DNA of 64,000 bases, taken from the NCBI GenBank assembly GCA_028829895.1, contig CM054184.1, positions 53,613,201-53,677,200 on the forward strand, in the 5' to 3' direction. Numbering within the stretch: the first letter of the stretch is position 1; every line of letters starts with the position of its first letter. This stretch comes from Sinotaia quadrata. Lineage: Eukaryota > Mollusca > Gastropoda > Architaenioglossa > Viviparidae. Under the pieces are notes generated by a model. It did no database searches and was not told where the DNA came from. It was given only the letters and a program-made list of their open reading frames with translations. Both the position numbers and the translations under genes were made by a program. Shown here one piece after another: positions 40,620 to 54,800 of the stretch.

Positions 40620-42034
40620 TTTAGTGACAGTCCCTGTGGACTTGCCTACAAGTGGGACAGTGTGTGTCTGGTTTTAATTACTCTTGCATAAAATATTTAT
40701 ACTCTATTTGTACATGTATTACAGTTTACACTAACTTGACTAAGTCTACTTCATACATAGGCCTAATAAAAAAATTTTAGTATTACTGAACTAATAAGCT
40801 ATAACTGATCCTTGTAATCAGTTGTGGTGTTTTTTTTACAACAAACTGAAAGCTTTAAAACAAACAAAGAAAAACTTTCCCTACGCAGTGTCTTGCTTGT
40901 CCTAAGTGGACACCATGTCGATTTTCATAACATGTTGCTTTTTGTGTAGGCCTATCAAACTCTCATTGAGGTCGTCCGGTTACAATAAAATATGGAATTA
41001 AAACGAATCCAAATTTCAACATTTATCGAATGATCCATAACTCGGGTGTATCAAAGGTAATCTGTACATGCTTATGGACTGAAAATATAAACAAGATGCA
41101 ATAATAAAAATGAGAGGAAGGAAGACAGCGAGCGAGAGAATTCACTTGACACGTTTACTTACAGAGGGAACTAGCAGACGATGCAAATCATACAGCTATA
41201 CTATGAAGTACGAACCACTATTTAAAGCCATTGCAAAATCTTCGATTAAAGCAACAGGTTCTCTTTTGTCTGATGCAGTTTTTCATCACAATAAATCTAA
41301 GACATTCCATAATCAAGCTTCCAATCAGCACGCCCAGTATTGCAGCAAGCATACTCTATTATTCTAAAAAGTGCACTGTTAGCATAAAACAAAAAAATAC
41401 CGAAATAAAATTTGTATTTATGTTATTGCAAATGAAGTTTTATATTAATTAATTTCACTGATGAAAGTGAATGTTTAAAGTTTTGTTGGTTTATTAAAAT
41501 TATTTTTAAAAATATTAAATTTTTGATTAATAACATTAAAAATTATATTGTTTTGTGTAATAAAACTGGTTTATTAAAACTGTTGGTTGGTAAAATTAAA
41601 AACGTATGAGGAGATAATTTGCGAGGGGGGCCCCCGGGATTTCGACTACCTAGGGGCCTCCACAGGGTTTAATCCAGCACTAGGTGTGAACAAAATACGT
41701 GTCAGTTGAGAACAACTCGGCAAGAGATATGAACAAAATACGACGTGTAAATTGAGAATAAACTCCCATTTGTTGCCAAAATAAGAAATGGGAGAATAGC
41801 GTTGTTCTGATGATGTATCAAGATGGTTTTGTCATTGAAATCATCCCAAGTTAACCTTTTTATTACACAAATATGTAAATTATACCTTCATATGTAAATA
41901 TCTTAGTGCTGTATTGTTTTTAAATGTTTAACAACCTACCATTCACAAGCTAGGTTTCTACTCGTCTACCACTCACAAGGTAAGTTTGCTAATAGCCTAC
42001 CACTCGCAAAGTGGTAATTGTAAATTAATGAATA
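40620..42034. other. Upstream of JMJD7; likely holds its 5' UTR exon and promoter
   Basis: The coding start exon begins at an acceptor, so a 5' exon must lie upstream, but I cannot place it. A + strand ATG frame (41110-41367, 85 residues) has no recognisable similarity. A GC-rich patch at 41625-41680 may be an old transposon end. Confidence 0.35.
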
Positions 42035-42042
42035 ATCTAGGA

Positions 42043-42509
42043 CAGGGGTAGGGAACCTTTTTGTCTGAGAGAGCCATGGACACCACATATTTTGAAAAGT
42101 AATTCTGTGAGAGCCATACATTATGTTTAAAACTAAAAATTCAAGTAAATGTGTGCATTTTGTGTAATTTCAACACAAAAAGTACAATAATTATGTCTCT
42201 GAATTCTTTTTAATAACATTGTTATGCTGTTGCTAATCAATAATGAGTATTTCTTACCATTAATGCGACTTCTGGTGCTGCATGGCTTTGTAGTCTGGTT
42301 GATACGTGGTGAGGTTAAGCTTCATGAAGGCGTTGAGACTTTAGTAGACTTTAGCTCATTTGTAGAATGAAATATTGATATGCAATTAATATGTAGATCA
42401 AAGGAGTCTAAAGAAATTTTTTTTTTATAATCGAACATTTGTCTGCGAGCCAGTTGCAGCCATCAATAGAGCCACATCTGGCTCGCGAGCCATAGGTTCC
42501 CGACCCCTG
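42043..42509. mobile_element. hAT-type MITE, 467 bp, with intact ends
   Basis: The ends are inverted repeats: CAGGGGTAGGGAACC at the left, and the complement of CAGGGGTCGGGAACC at the right. Both flanks carry the 8-base direct repeat ATCTAGGA (42035-42042 and 42510-42517), the target duplication size of hAT elements. There is no transposase frame. An exact target duplication implies insertion that is recent or at least undisturbed. Confidence 0.9.
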
Positions 42510-42517
42510 ATCTAGGA

Positions 42518-45190
42518 CAACACGACTAATTGAGGCACACGTCTGGTGCTCAATGAGCCCTCTCTACATATGTAATGACAACGCAGAGGCACAAACATTA
42601 CAATTATGAATTTTTCACAAAGTGAAGATGATAATAAATGACATAAAGAGGAGAGAAACATTAATTATGACTTTAATAAAATAAATATTTTAGAAAGAAA
42701 TAGAAACAATAAAATCTCAATTTGCAATTATTAATCCATCCACCTCAGAGAGATTTAACCCTGACCCTGACCCTATAGTTTATCTTCCTGTCTCCTAATA
42801 TTTTCCCCAAGGAATGTGGGGGGGGGGAGGGTTTATACTTCTTTCATAGTTTTCTCTCAGTCTCCTGTTTATTCTTCTTCACTGGAACTTAGAAAAGTTT
42901 TGGTAACCAGAGTACATGATCAGATTACAAAAATCTATAGTGTACCTGGTGACCTTCTTCACTGGAACTTTCTTAGAAGAGTTTTTGGTAACCAGAGTAC
43001 ATGATAAGATTACAAATATCTATAGGGTACTTAGTGACCTTCCTTTCCTTTTACGCTGCTACTGTCATGAGGATTCATTGTCTGCTCTTGGCCACAATTT
43101 GCATCATGCACCTTTGTCACACCCCGGCTAAGAAAATACGTCTCTAGGCTAGATCCAGCAAAAGCAATTCCAACCAATTAGAATTAAAAGAACTACAAGA
43201 AGAAACCTACAAATAACAATGCATAATAAGTGTCTGCTACAATTAAACTGTTAGTGGATTTTTTGTCAAGGTCAAATCCCTTTGATCACAATTCCACTAA
43301 ACTGGAAAAGAAGCAGAGATTAAAACAGACATGACATGATATTCTGCTTATGTCCTAAAATCTTTAAAAACTATAATTTTCACACAATAACAAATAAATC
43401 ATGCCTTTTCGTTTTTGTGAAAACAAAAGGTCTAGAAAGAAACACTGTATTATAGTTCCTGAATCTCACCAAATCATTCACTTTTTTTTGTAGAAAGTCT
43501 TTTTATACTTTAACCACACTGGCATTACGATCTTTACTTTGACCCGACCATTGCTCCTGCCTGCATAAGCTCAGAGTTGTTTTGAAACAAATAGTGATTA
43601 ATTTTTCATCTGTCCCTCCAATTTATTGCCTCTGTCAAATGATGTTTACAACACATCTTGACTCATGGGTCAAAGTACTCTCTCATGCACAGAAAATGCA
43701 TAGCGCTAATCTTGTCCAGACTTTGAACTTCCCCATTGATACAGCCATTGATATAGTCATTGATACAGACAGGGTTCTGCTCACTATGGGTCAAGGGTGG
43801 ATTTACAAATTAAATAATATATTTTAATTAGCTTCCATTTGCTATACTATATCTTAGCTAAAAAACATCCAGGTCTGTCTCTCCTTGTAAGTTGGATGAA
43901 TTAGCTAAATATGCATGTGTCACTTTGACCTTTTATGCCAGTACTCCTTACACAATTAGAATCAATCTTTTTTATTATTTTATTTATTGAAATGAGGTTG
44001 GGCAACGTTTTAATACCATCATCTCTTTGAGACCAGTTCTTAGTGAAAATAAGTGATGTCTAACAATACAATTTTTGAACAATCATGAAATAAATATTTT
44101 ATTCTTCCAGCACCTCATAAAGTTGCTCAAAATCTCAATTTTTTTCATGACAACAGTAATAATAATATGAGTAGACTATACTCCTCAATGTCTACAAAAT
44201 ATCTACATGCAACATGTAGCACAGTAACTACACAAAAGGGTACTCAACTAAATGGTGCTGAATAAAACCTCTATCTGTGATGGGGTGTCATATGTACTGT
44301 TATTGGGTTATAGTGCAGTGGGTCACCATAGGATGTGAGATGACAGCCACACCAAGAGATGACAACATGACACTGTATTTTACATGAGACAACTTTTATT
44401 TTTTGGCAATACGGCTGCATTGGCCTGCCAGGACATTCTTCTTTGCTACATAGCAACGTACAGATAACCCTTCAAAAAGAAAAGGCAACTCTCTCACACA
44501 CATTTCTAATGACCTTTCATATTCAAAAAGACAACTCTCTCACACACACTTCTAATGACCCTTCATATTCAAAAAGACAACACACTTTCAATGACCCTTC
44601 ATATTCTAAAAGACAACTCTCTCTCACACACTTCTAGTGTGCCATATATCCCAAGAGCACTGCTGCCAAGTATGCCCCTTACAATTTTAAAGCTATCTTC
44701 CCTAGAACCAGTCTTAATTCCATGTTCTGTGTTTTCTTACTTTGGTTTATATATAATTTACTCCTAAACTACTATGAGTTATATAATGCTTATACTATCT
44801 ATAGAAACTATATTAATTACTCTTTAAATACTACTCTTTTCTAATGTAAAATTTACAAGATAAACTACAAAATAAAATAAATAAATAAATTCATGTGCCA
44901 AGTAAAAACCATGCTCACATGAATAAATCCTAAAATGCACAAAGAAAATCATGTTGATTAAATTTCAATGCTCTACTGGCAATGAATATTATGTTATCAA
45001 AGGAATATCAACAATTTGCTACACAGTTTCAACATTTCAGTTATCATGAACCTCTACATAATACATTTTCTTCAACGAAAAGTGTAAATTAAATAAAATG
45101 CTACAAATATGTCAGTCAATAATTCCAATACACAATTGCCTACTATTACAAATAAAGATTTTTTTTAAAAACTGACTGGTTAGCAATAAA
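42518..45190. other. Intergenic between JMJD7 and the molybdenum hydroxylase gene
   Basis: A two-unit repeat (about 82 bp, 42870-43035, with GGTAACCAGAGTACATGAT) and a four-unit repeat (44465-44635, with AAAAAGACAACTCTCTCACA) are seen. The rest is unique and AT-rich. A - strand frame at 44456-44271 with several cysteines is not recognisable. Confidence 0.5.
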
Positions 45191-45199
45191 TTTGTCTCT

Positions 45200-45760
45200 G
45201 ACCACAGCATGGAGTGCAGTCCATCCTACTCAAATAATGAGCAGTCACATTTTGTTTGCCCAGAATATACCTGACGTTTATGGAATAATTTTGTAGAAAT
45301 AAAATCTACATCAGAAGTCTTCCATATGTATGTTTTGTTTGTGTAAAAGGTATGCAAGTGGTTTATGGTCTGTTTCCAGGATAAACTTCCTCCATAGAGA
45401 TATAGTTGGAGTTGGGTGAATCATGAACACTATACTGAGACATTCTTTTTCTGAAATGCTATAATTCCTTTCTGTACTGGTTAATATTTCAGTTTCTGTA
45501 TGCTACCTGGAACAGGTAGTTTTTGTGCTTTCATTAGATCTGTCAATGGTGATTAAGTTTGGTACAAACTTCCAATAATAGTTATATAGATTGGAAACAA
45601 TCCAACAGTGCATTTTGCAACTGCTCGATTTTTCCATGATTTGGTTTCAGAGTCCCATGGCTCAGTGTGTGTGGCCAAGAAAACCAAGTGTCTTGAAGCC
45701 CACAAAATATTTAATCAGCCTCGTTTGCCTATCCCTATTTTAAAACTTAATTGCTATATT
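45200..45760 (-). mobile_element. Ty3/gypsy reverse transcriptase-RNase H remnant
   Basis: On the - strand, in shifting frames, it encodes pieces in the order expected for the end of reverse transcriptase and the start of RNase H: KPNHGKIEQLQN, FVPNLITI-like and SPLTDLMK pieces, then WRKFILETDHKPLAYL near 45400-45349. Stops and frameshifts break it. No LTRs are visible nearby. Confidence 0.65.
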
Positions 45761-45764
45761 AAAT

Positions 45765-48729
45765 GGTTAAATTGTCAGAGCACCCTGACCTTGGGCACTC
45801 CTTATGATTGTATTTTTGTGTAAGGTTGGAAGTAAACAACCTGATTTGAGAATATGCTAGAAATTGCTGATGTCATGCAAACTAGTTCAACTGGGGGAGT
45901 GGTTTTATTTATCCAATGGTTAAGATTTATGAGAAAGAGAACAGCCAACGTGATGAGATCTAATAGTTTATCTGCTGCGGAGAGATCTATTGTCTGATCA
46001 TTTAAATTTGAAGTGTCAAAGAAGTCCGGTCTTGAAAGGAGGCCATTAGCTTAATGATGAGTTAAATTAATATCATATTAAGATCCCCACTAAGCACAAG
46101 TGTTTTCGTACATGTACACTTTTACTACTGTCAAGTTCTTCACACAGTAAATAATTGTCACATCAATCATAGTTTACTCATAAAAAAATATAAAGAAATG
46201 AAGGGGAGTGTAATGAATTTGTACAATATTTTAAAGAAGACTGGATGATGTTAACTCTTGTTTAATAAATTTAAGATTGTGGACATTAATAATAGTGCAA
46301 GTTAGTTTTTTAAACGAACATTAAATGTTATCAGAAAACAAGAAAGAGTAATATGATCACTTTTATTAAACAAAACCACAACACAAAATAATTATGCAAA
46401 TTACTGAAAATATGAATGAAATAAGTATTTGAAAAATACTTTTAATATATATATATTTAAAGTACATTCACTAAGTAGGCTATATTATATATCAGAATTA
46501 AAAAGTTAAACAGGATAAATATTTATTCAATATTTTAAAAATATAATTAAAAACACCCAAAAGAATGTGTTGAGTAATCAATATTTCATCACTCATAGAT
46601 CACATAACTGATTATTCCAAATATAGTATCCAATGAAAAAATTAAAACACATTGGCTGCTGAGGCAGTACACTGATATATATATATATTATTATAATTAA
46701 AATGGCAAGCACGCTACACTAAACCTTCGTGTGTGCGTGACCCATTTTTTAACCCAAGGATGATGAACGGGTTAATAACAGACATTTCATTTGGGTGAAA
46801 ATAAAAATGAAATCTTGAATAATACACTAGATCTAGTTTTACAGTGCACAAACAAGTGACTGAAATTATATTATGTATGCAGTCCTATAATATTTGCATT
46901 CAAATACAAACCTGAACTTTTGAATAATTTGTACTGATGCCATATTTTTATCAGCAAGATTAATCACTATTACAACATTCTCAAAGCAAACTATCTCTCG
47001 GCATATAGTTTGCATATGAATATATAACTGGAATTTTGTACTTATTATGTATGAAAGCTCAAGACTGTTAATATTAGCTATCATGTTTCCATAAAGAAGA
47101 TATCATTTAGCAATGAAAAGAAGGAATTTATACACATTAATGTTAGCTATCATGTTTCCATAAAGAAGATATCATTTAGCAATGAAAAGAAGGAATTTAT
47201 ACACATTATCAAGGAAAGTGTGGGCACAGTAAAATGAGAACTAATAATAAATCATTCAAATTAATCAGAACAACTGGCACTAGCTATACTGACACAATGG
47301 CATTCAAGTTTTAAAAGTTTTCCTAAGTACAAATGCAGAAAATATTACAACAATTATTTACAATTTTACGAAGTGTAGTTTATTTATAATAGTTAAAAGA
47401 GTAATTAATATATAGTTAAGGCACTGTCACAAATTGTTAATAAAACTCTTATAAAACTGCAATTACTTTATAATTTATTAAATTAACCAGAAAAAATATA
47501 AACATTCAAGTTATTTTGACTTGATCCTTTTCAAGAAAAATTATAAAAATATATAATACAAATATGTAGATAAATAAGTGTAAATGGAAAACAAGTAAAA
47601 TAAAGTGCTGATGTAGTATATAGTGCTGGTAAGTCTAGAAACACAAATAAAATATCCAGGTACAACATACAGCATGACACATCAAACATCAAGGGAATCG
47701 TACTGAAGGTATAACTATGTACTGTATAATATCAAAAATGGATTCACTCTTTTTTTCTCATCCTAACTGTGCTAGTTATGGTCAATTAATATATCACAAT
47801 CAAATGATTAATTATAAATCCATTAGTATTAAAGCAGTGTTCAGAATTATTTAATACTTCAGCAACCTGAAGTATTAAACACTGCTGACCTGTCCATTTA
47901 AAATCAGTTAAAGCAATATATTTCAAAGATTAACAACAGTAACAATATTGTACAATATGAAATGACCTTTCAATAGTTGTTCTTGACATTATTCTTAGAA
48001 TAAATTATCTGTATTTTCATTATGTGTAAATGTTAGACATGATTTTACCTAATAAATTTTTAATTTGTAAAACCTATATTTAATAAAGAAATATGTGTTC
48101 ATTAATTATAAATTTTAGAAAAATGTGCAATAAAATGTTTTACCAATATTTGCATTTCCTACTAGTATGAATGTAACTGACCTCAGCATTTCAGGTAAAA
48201 TTTCATCAAAATCCAATGAAGTGCTTTTACATTTTTATTTGAATTGCTGTAAAAAATGAGTATAAAATTTAACTAAATTAAAATAATTTTAAAATTTCAC
48301 ATCACAGAATTTTTATGTTTGTTTAAATCAGGCTTTTCATAGTGCCACACAAATAAGCCATTTGAATTTCTTCATAAAGGAATTCAATATAATATCTAAA
48401 TGAAAACAAATAAAATGGATAGATTTGTTTCCACTTTATATTTTTTAAAATCATAACAATAGCAAGGTATATTTTTTAAAATCATAACAATAGCAAGGTA
48501 TATTTTTTAAAATCATAACAATAGCAAGGTTTTTTTTTAATCTCTTGATACTAATTGTAAAAAAATGTTTGAATACATACATAATATAATAAAGTTCTTT
48601 AGTAAGTGTGTGTGTGTGTGTGTTTTTTTTCTCTTAAAGCAGATGCACAGGCCAATTCCATCATCATAAAAATTGAACAAATGTGTGGCTCACACTACCA
48701 ATTTTAATGGTAGTGAAAAGGTTTCTGAA
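45765..48729. other. Intergenic or 3' UTR of the molybdenum hydroxylase gene
   Basis: Very AT-rich. It contains a two-copy 71-bp repeat (47067-47207), a three-copy 31-bp repeat (48446-48535), short AT runs (46445, 46675) and a GT run at 48606-48622. No gene is seen. Confidence 0.5.
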
Positions 48730-48803
48730 TTATTGTCCAAATGTAAACTGGTTAGGGTCAAGCAAGCAAGCTGACTGAACATCTTCCACCAATGCTGGGG
48801 AAT
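48730..48803 (-). CDS. Molybdenum hydroxylase terminal exon
   Basis: A short exon (acceptor ctgtttcag) encoding NSPALVEDVQSACLLDPNQF and TFGQ, then TAA at 48732-48730. The NSPA..V...AC pattern is the usual last helix of the family. The tail that normally follows is missing. Confidence 0.85.
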
Positions 48804-51800
48804 CTGAAACAGGCATACATGTTTTCATCAGTACATTCTCACACTCATAGCAAGGAAATAAATACATGGAATATATTTAAACATTTCCTTTCATTTAAAT
48901 AATAGTTACTTAAGGGGTTTTGGTAATAAATATGCAGTCAAGCAAAATTTATTACACATATGGATTTCCATCTATCTGAAGGTCAGGTATGGAAGCTATT
49001 TTATTATTCAGTATACACAACATGATTTGTAAAATGTAAAACAAAGTACTTCATAGTTTCAGAATAACTCAACATTGGAAAAACCTTTAGTCTAAAATAA
49101 ATTTTTAGTCTAAACTGTCACAATGGGTACACCAGTATCTAATTGCTGTTTTCAGCACTTCTTCCAAGTTTTGATCAGTTGTCAGTCATTGCTTATATGA
49201 CACCAAGAGGATCCAGTTATGTCAACTCTCAATGTCTTTGTTTATTTAATATACCAAGCACCCATTCCACATTTGGGAAAATTAAAAAAAAATGTTTAGG
49301 GCTAAATGTTTATTTTGTTGTAACTATAACTGTTTTGCAGTGAAAGTCTTTATGAATTTTGCAGCATGGTGTAACAGTAAAAGTTTTCATGGCAGTTTTA
49401 ACAAAATCAACTATTAATTATTTCACAAAATCATAGATAACACTTTTGACTGTTCCTTATTTCATAAAATCACACACTATTAACATATGCAAATATAGTA
49501 ATCCCTCATAAACTGCAGGGATTACGCTCTTCAAAAATTCACATGACTGAAAATTGCTGTGCTGGACAAGTATTTGGGATTGAAATTGCTGATTAATTTT
49601 GCAAATGTAAATTCTATTACATTCATCCAAAGCTTATATTATTAATAATATAAACATTCAGTAAATATAATAAAAATATATCAAATCAATTATGCAAAAT
49701 GTAGTGCAATGAGCAGCAATCACAATTATATTATTATGAGGCAACAAGACTGTGTGTGTACAGTATCACACTTCACCATCCTTCCATCAACAAGACGTGT
49801 GTGTAAAGTATCACAGTTCACCATCCTTCCACCAACAAGACTCTGTGTGTACAGTATCACAGTTCACCATCCTTCCACCAACAAGACTCTGTGTGTACAG
49901 TATCACAGTTCACCATCCTTCCACCAACAAGACTCTGTGTGTACTTTATCACAGTTCACCATCCTTCCACCAACAAGACTCTGTGTGTACAGTATCACAG
50001 TTCACCATCCTTCCACCAACAAGACTCTGTGTGTACTTTATCACAGTTCACCATCCTTCCACCAACAAGACTGTGTGTGCACAGTATCACAGTTAACCAT
50101 CCTTCCACCAGCCAAACTTTAGATAGGCAAAACTAATACACATCTATTAATTCATCTCTACATTATATTTCTCACTCATTTTGCAGCTGTATAATTTTCC
50201 TTACTTATTACTTGTTTAGAGTAGTGGTGCAAAGAATATCAAAAGCAGCAGAATATACTAGTATAACAAAACCGAAGACTGAGTACTCAAACTGCACATG
50301 CATACAATAGTATACTTAAATATGTTGCAGCATACAAAAAATGTTAGATTTCTAGATTAATAGTACAGAGTAGTATAAGTGTACATGAAAGAGAGAAGTA
50401 AAGTTCTTTGCTTTGATGAGTTGGGATGTGTAGAGGGCACAAAATGGTGCTGAAGTAAATGCTAATTTGAATGTTTATTCTCGTGCAAAACTGTATATAC
50501 TAAAGTTTTGTTTTGCTGGGGTTGACCAATTGATATACAAATGTGAAAATACAAGTTTGTTTCACTCTTTTTAATGAGTGTTTTGGTAAATTTTATATAC
50601 AAATGTAAAAGAACAAGATTGTGTTGCTCTTTTTTAATGTGTGTTTTGGTAAATTTATATACAAATGTAAAATTGCACATACTCAGGGTTTGTATGCTGA
50701 GTTGGCAAATTTAAATAAAAATGTAAAGTTGCATACATTCCAGCTTTTATGCTGAGATTGACTAACTTATATACAACTGTACAAATGCATATCAGTACAT
50801 GTATTTGAATTCTATGGTTGACAAAACCATAGCTGTTGAGAAGTTACAAGAAAATACTTTTTGGTTTTAGTGAATTACTGTCATTATAAAGATTCCCCCA
50901 AATTGCATTTTTAAGTTCACAGTGACTTGATTTGGGTCTTTTAAAACAAACATTTTTACAAAATTTTATTTTGGTCATCCTTCAATATTAGTTGCTTGTA
51001 ACTATTAACATATTTGACTGAATATTTTAGTTGGACCAGAACTTCCTAAAAGTATGTAACTGTTTGGAAATAGAAAGTTATTTAAGAAAATGATTCAAAA
51101 GTGTAACTGTTTTATTTACTTATTATGGTGGCATAAGGACACTTACCAGTTAAATTTAAATTGAGTGGCAAGTAATTATATTTATGAATATATTCTGTGA
51201 TTTGTGTCCAGTTTAATGAGTAAACATTATTTATATGTCATGCGATTATTTAGTTAATCTCAGAAGCTATTAATTGTATAACACATATTTCTGTTGATGA
51301 AATGGTCTCAGTCATTCTGAGCTATTAATTGTATAAGCACATATTTCTGTTGATGAAATGGTCTTGGTTCATTCTGGAAGTAAGATATAAAAGGAATATG
51401 GCATACTAAGGGGGATGCAAGGGAGTGATCTGCCCAAAGTGACAACCAAAACATAATGTATTTTTCGGTTTTTTTTTAAATTTTTATTTAAAAATTGGGT
51501 GAGTAAGTGCCATAGGAAAGTTCTGTCCCAGTGCCAAATACTTTTGGTAAACCTCTGGTAAATGTCATGTCCTCCATAAAGTCTGCATGAAGGATTTATG
51601 CAGGAACCAGAAGTTCTAGTTCAACAATGATCTTGCTTTATATGGAGAGGCTTTAATCAGTAATGATATATCAGTTTTTGGAAGCTTTTAATTTATAAAT
51701 TTTTGTTTTGCTGAATACTTTTTATTATTATTATTTTTTGGGGGGAGGGGGGGGCAGACTTATTATGGGGGAAAGAGTTAGGGGTTCTGGGAGTTTCATA

Positions 51801-54800
51801 AATCTGTTTTCTTTTCTGTGCATTGATATTTTTATATCTGTCTTTGTATTTTTTGTATCTGTCTCCTAAGAAGTCTATGAGTTGTTAATTATAAAATTTA
51901 GGATTCAGTTTATATTCATATAGATGAATGTATATGATAGAAAAAAAGCTAATAAAATCGAGACTATTTTTTATGACAAAATGCTTGATAGTCAGTATTT
52001 GAAACACTACATGACTCATAAGATTGTAGCTGTTTCATATATACTTTTCTTATATATAATATTAACATCTTCAGTCCTGGCAAAATTAAACTAGAATGAA
52101 AAAGGCTTTTACTGATTAGTTAACTGGTCAGTTTTGAGAGCATTAAAATACATTTCTTAACTTACCTTCATTTTAACCAAAAATTACTATTTAAATATAA
52201 AATAACATTATTTATTATTGTTTATATAATTTCCAATTTAAGGAAAGTCAATAGTATGTATTAATATGTATACTTAGAGTACGAAAACAGTATTTGATTC
52301 TATGCAAATATGCATAGAATTTATATAAGCTTAACATACATTTGTTCCATCACTAGAGACAAATTTATAATCATGACAAATAAGCACTGAAACTTACTTA
52401 ATGGAAAAAATGTGTCCTGTTGAATCTCTGCACGTACTGCTTCAATAGCATGTTTGATGGCAAATAGGGCCGAGCTAGCCATCATTAAGGGTGGTTCTCC
52501 TGCAGCTGAAAGAAATACCTTAAAAGATGAATTATATTCATTCTGGCTAAAGCAGTCAAATCTGAAATCTAAAATAACAACCATGAGTGTTTAATAAAAT
52601 TGAAAATTAGCACAAACAGGTGTGGGTGTGTAGTACATACAGCGACAATTTGAAATCTCAAATGATATAAAAAAATTTTTTATTAATTATTTTTTAATTA
52701 ATTAAATGTAAAATCACTTTTTCATATGATACATATTTTTCTTCTGTTTTTCTAAAAGTGCAAGGAACATGTTCACATGTCAGTTACTTTGGGCAAAATA
52801 TCTTGCGACAAGTAGATATTCAATCAAATTTACAAAATGAATAAATTTTTAAAAAAATTAAAATCCCCCTCTCAATAAACAAACAAACAAACAAACAAAC
52901 CAAAACAAACACAAAACCCCACCCCAAATTGTTTATTTAATCCAAATTTATATTTAACTACCTCACATGCTTAAAAAAAATTCTATTTAGAATTTAAGAA
53001 AATATTCTGAAATGGGGACAAACAAAACAAAAATCCAAACATAAATATATTTATTATTTGTAAAATAATAAAGTGTCAGAAAAAATAGCTGAAACAGAGT
53101 GTATAGAGAGTTGAAATTATTTTTTTAAGAAGTGAACTACAATGTGATTTTTGACAAATATAATGAATATAAGAGGAAGAGGGGAAATTTTAAAAATGCC
53201 ACAGTTATTTTATTAAAATGGGGGGAAAAAATCAAACAATAAATTGCAAACAAAATGAAGTAAGTGCAAAAATACAGAAATGTCTGTTTTACCAAAAGCA
53301 ATCATTCCTTCACATTAAAAAAAAATGAAAAAGTACATGCTCAACCTTGCTTTCTTAAAACTTATATATTGTACATTACTCAGGGCCACCAAAAAATTAA
53401 GTTCACATTAAAAGATGTATACCATCCCTATTTAGTTCATCACAATTGCATAGTTAACTCGCTACACAATTTTAATTCAGCAAAACACAGACCCTACTAC
53501 TTCACAAGGGTCTTTAAACCTCTGCCCACTTCTTAAAAAATACCCATATAATTTTTAAGTTTTTTACTTTTTTCTGTCCGAAGGCAGAGCCTTTAATTAA
53601 AGACTAATACATTGACTTACTTATCTGATATCATCTTAGTCTAAATAGGTGTTAGATAACTTTGTATGCACCTGAAACGTGAAGTGAGGCCATCCCTCTG
53701 GTTAAAGCCCCACTAAAATAAGAGATACAATAATACCCACTAAATCAAGAGACAGACAATAATACCCACTAAATCAAGAGACAGACAGTAAAGCCCCACT
53801 AAACTAACAGACAGACAATAATACCCACTAAATCACTAAACTATATATGAACCAAAGAATTCCAGATGATCTATTAATGGCTTTTTTTTGTTGTTATAAT
53901 CTATAGCTGTCAAACATATTTATGTTTTAATACATATTCTTTAACAGAGATAATTTTCAACAATTACAAGATATAATGACCTCCATCCTGCCAAGTACAA
54001 ATATTATTAAACTTTTAACTATGCTTATTTTAAAAGTTACATAGAGTACTTTTGACTATAAAAAAAATCAAATCATTGCTGATTACATTTACTAAGATAT
54101 ACTGAATAAATCAGAAAATTTCTGTCAGGAATAAATATAAAAACATTCAATTTTGGATAGTTCAAATGAGAGTTTCATTATAAAGCAAACATACATTATT
54201 CCATTAGAGAGCTAAAATTAATCAAATGAAGTAATATCTTAGTATTATCTTACTCTTTGAGCGAAGCACTCCATTGGGGTTGATTGCATTTTTCAGCAGT
54301 GTTATTCGAAAATCAACAGGAAATTCTTTAGGTAATGGTGGTTTGTATTCCTGTTGTAAAATGCAAATGCCAGAGTTACTACGTGAAATTGAGCATAATT
54401 TTTGTGTTTTCAATTGCAAATAAAATTTAGAGAGTATGACAGGAAGAATGACAGGAAGGAAGGTGTTTATCTATCAAGAAAGACATGATGGAAAGTGTTT
54501 ACCCATCAAAAAAGGCAGGAAAGAAATGTCAAAATAAGCAATTGGATATTTTAACCAAATGCATAATAGACAAATATACACTGAATGGTTACTTACAATA
54601 TGTCTACTATAAATAATAAAGTATTATTATCCATAGGTTGGATACAGAACATGATGTGATTAAATGCCATTGCAATTAGTGAAGCTCTCAGAAGTATGCA
54701 GGAATCTGTTTCAAATATATTTTTTTAAAAATGCAATAACATCATAATGACCTCTATCTCTAACACTGAAAGGTTCAATATTAGTGTCTGTCGTCTGCTT

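Noticed and set aside
41110..41367. 85-residue + strand frame with a real ATG upstream of JMJD7
   Set aside because: No recognisable similarity and no splice partner. Its length is within chance expectation.
44271..44456. Cysteine-containing - strand frame, possible zinc knuckle of a transposon
   Set aside because: The cysteine spacing matches no motif I know, and the flanks show no transposon sequence.
49709..50136. Three overlapping repetitive open frames
   Set aside because: All three forward frames of a 46-bp minisatellite are open, so this reflects the repeat rather than coding.
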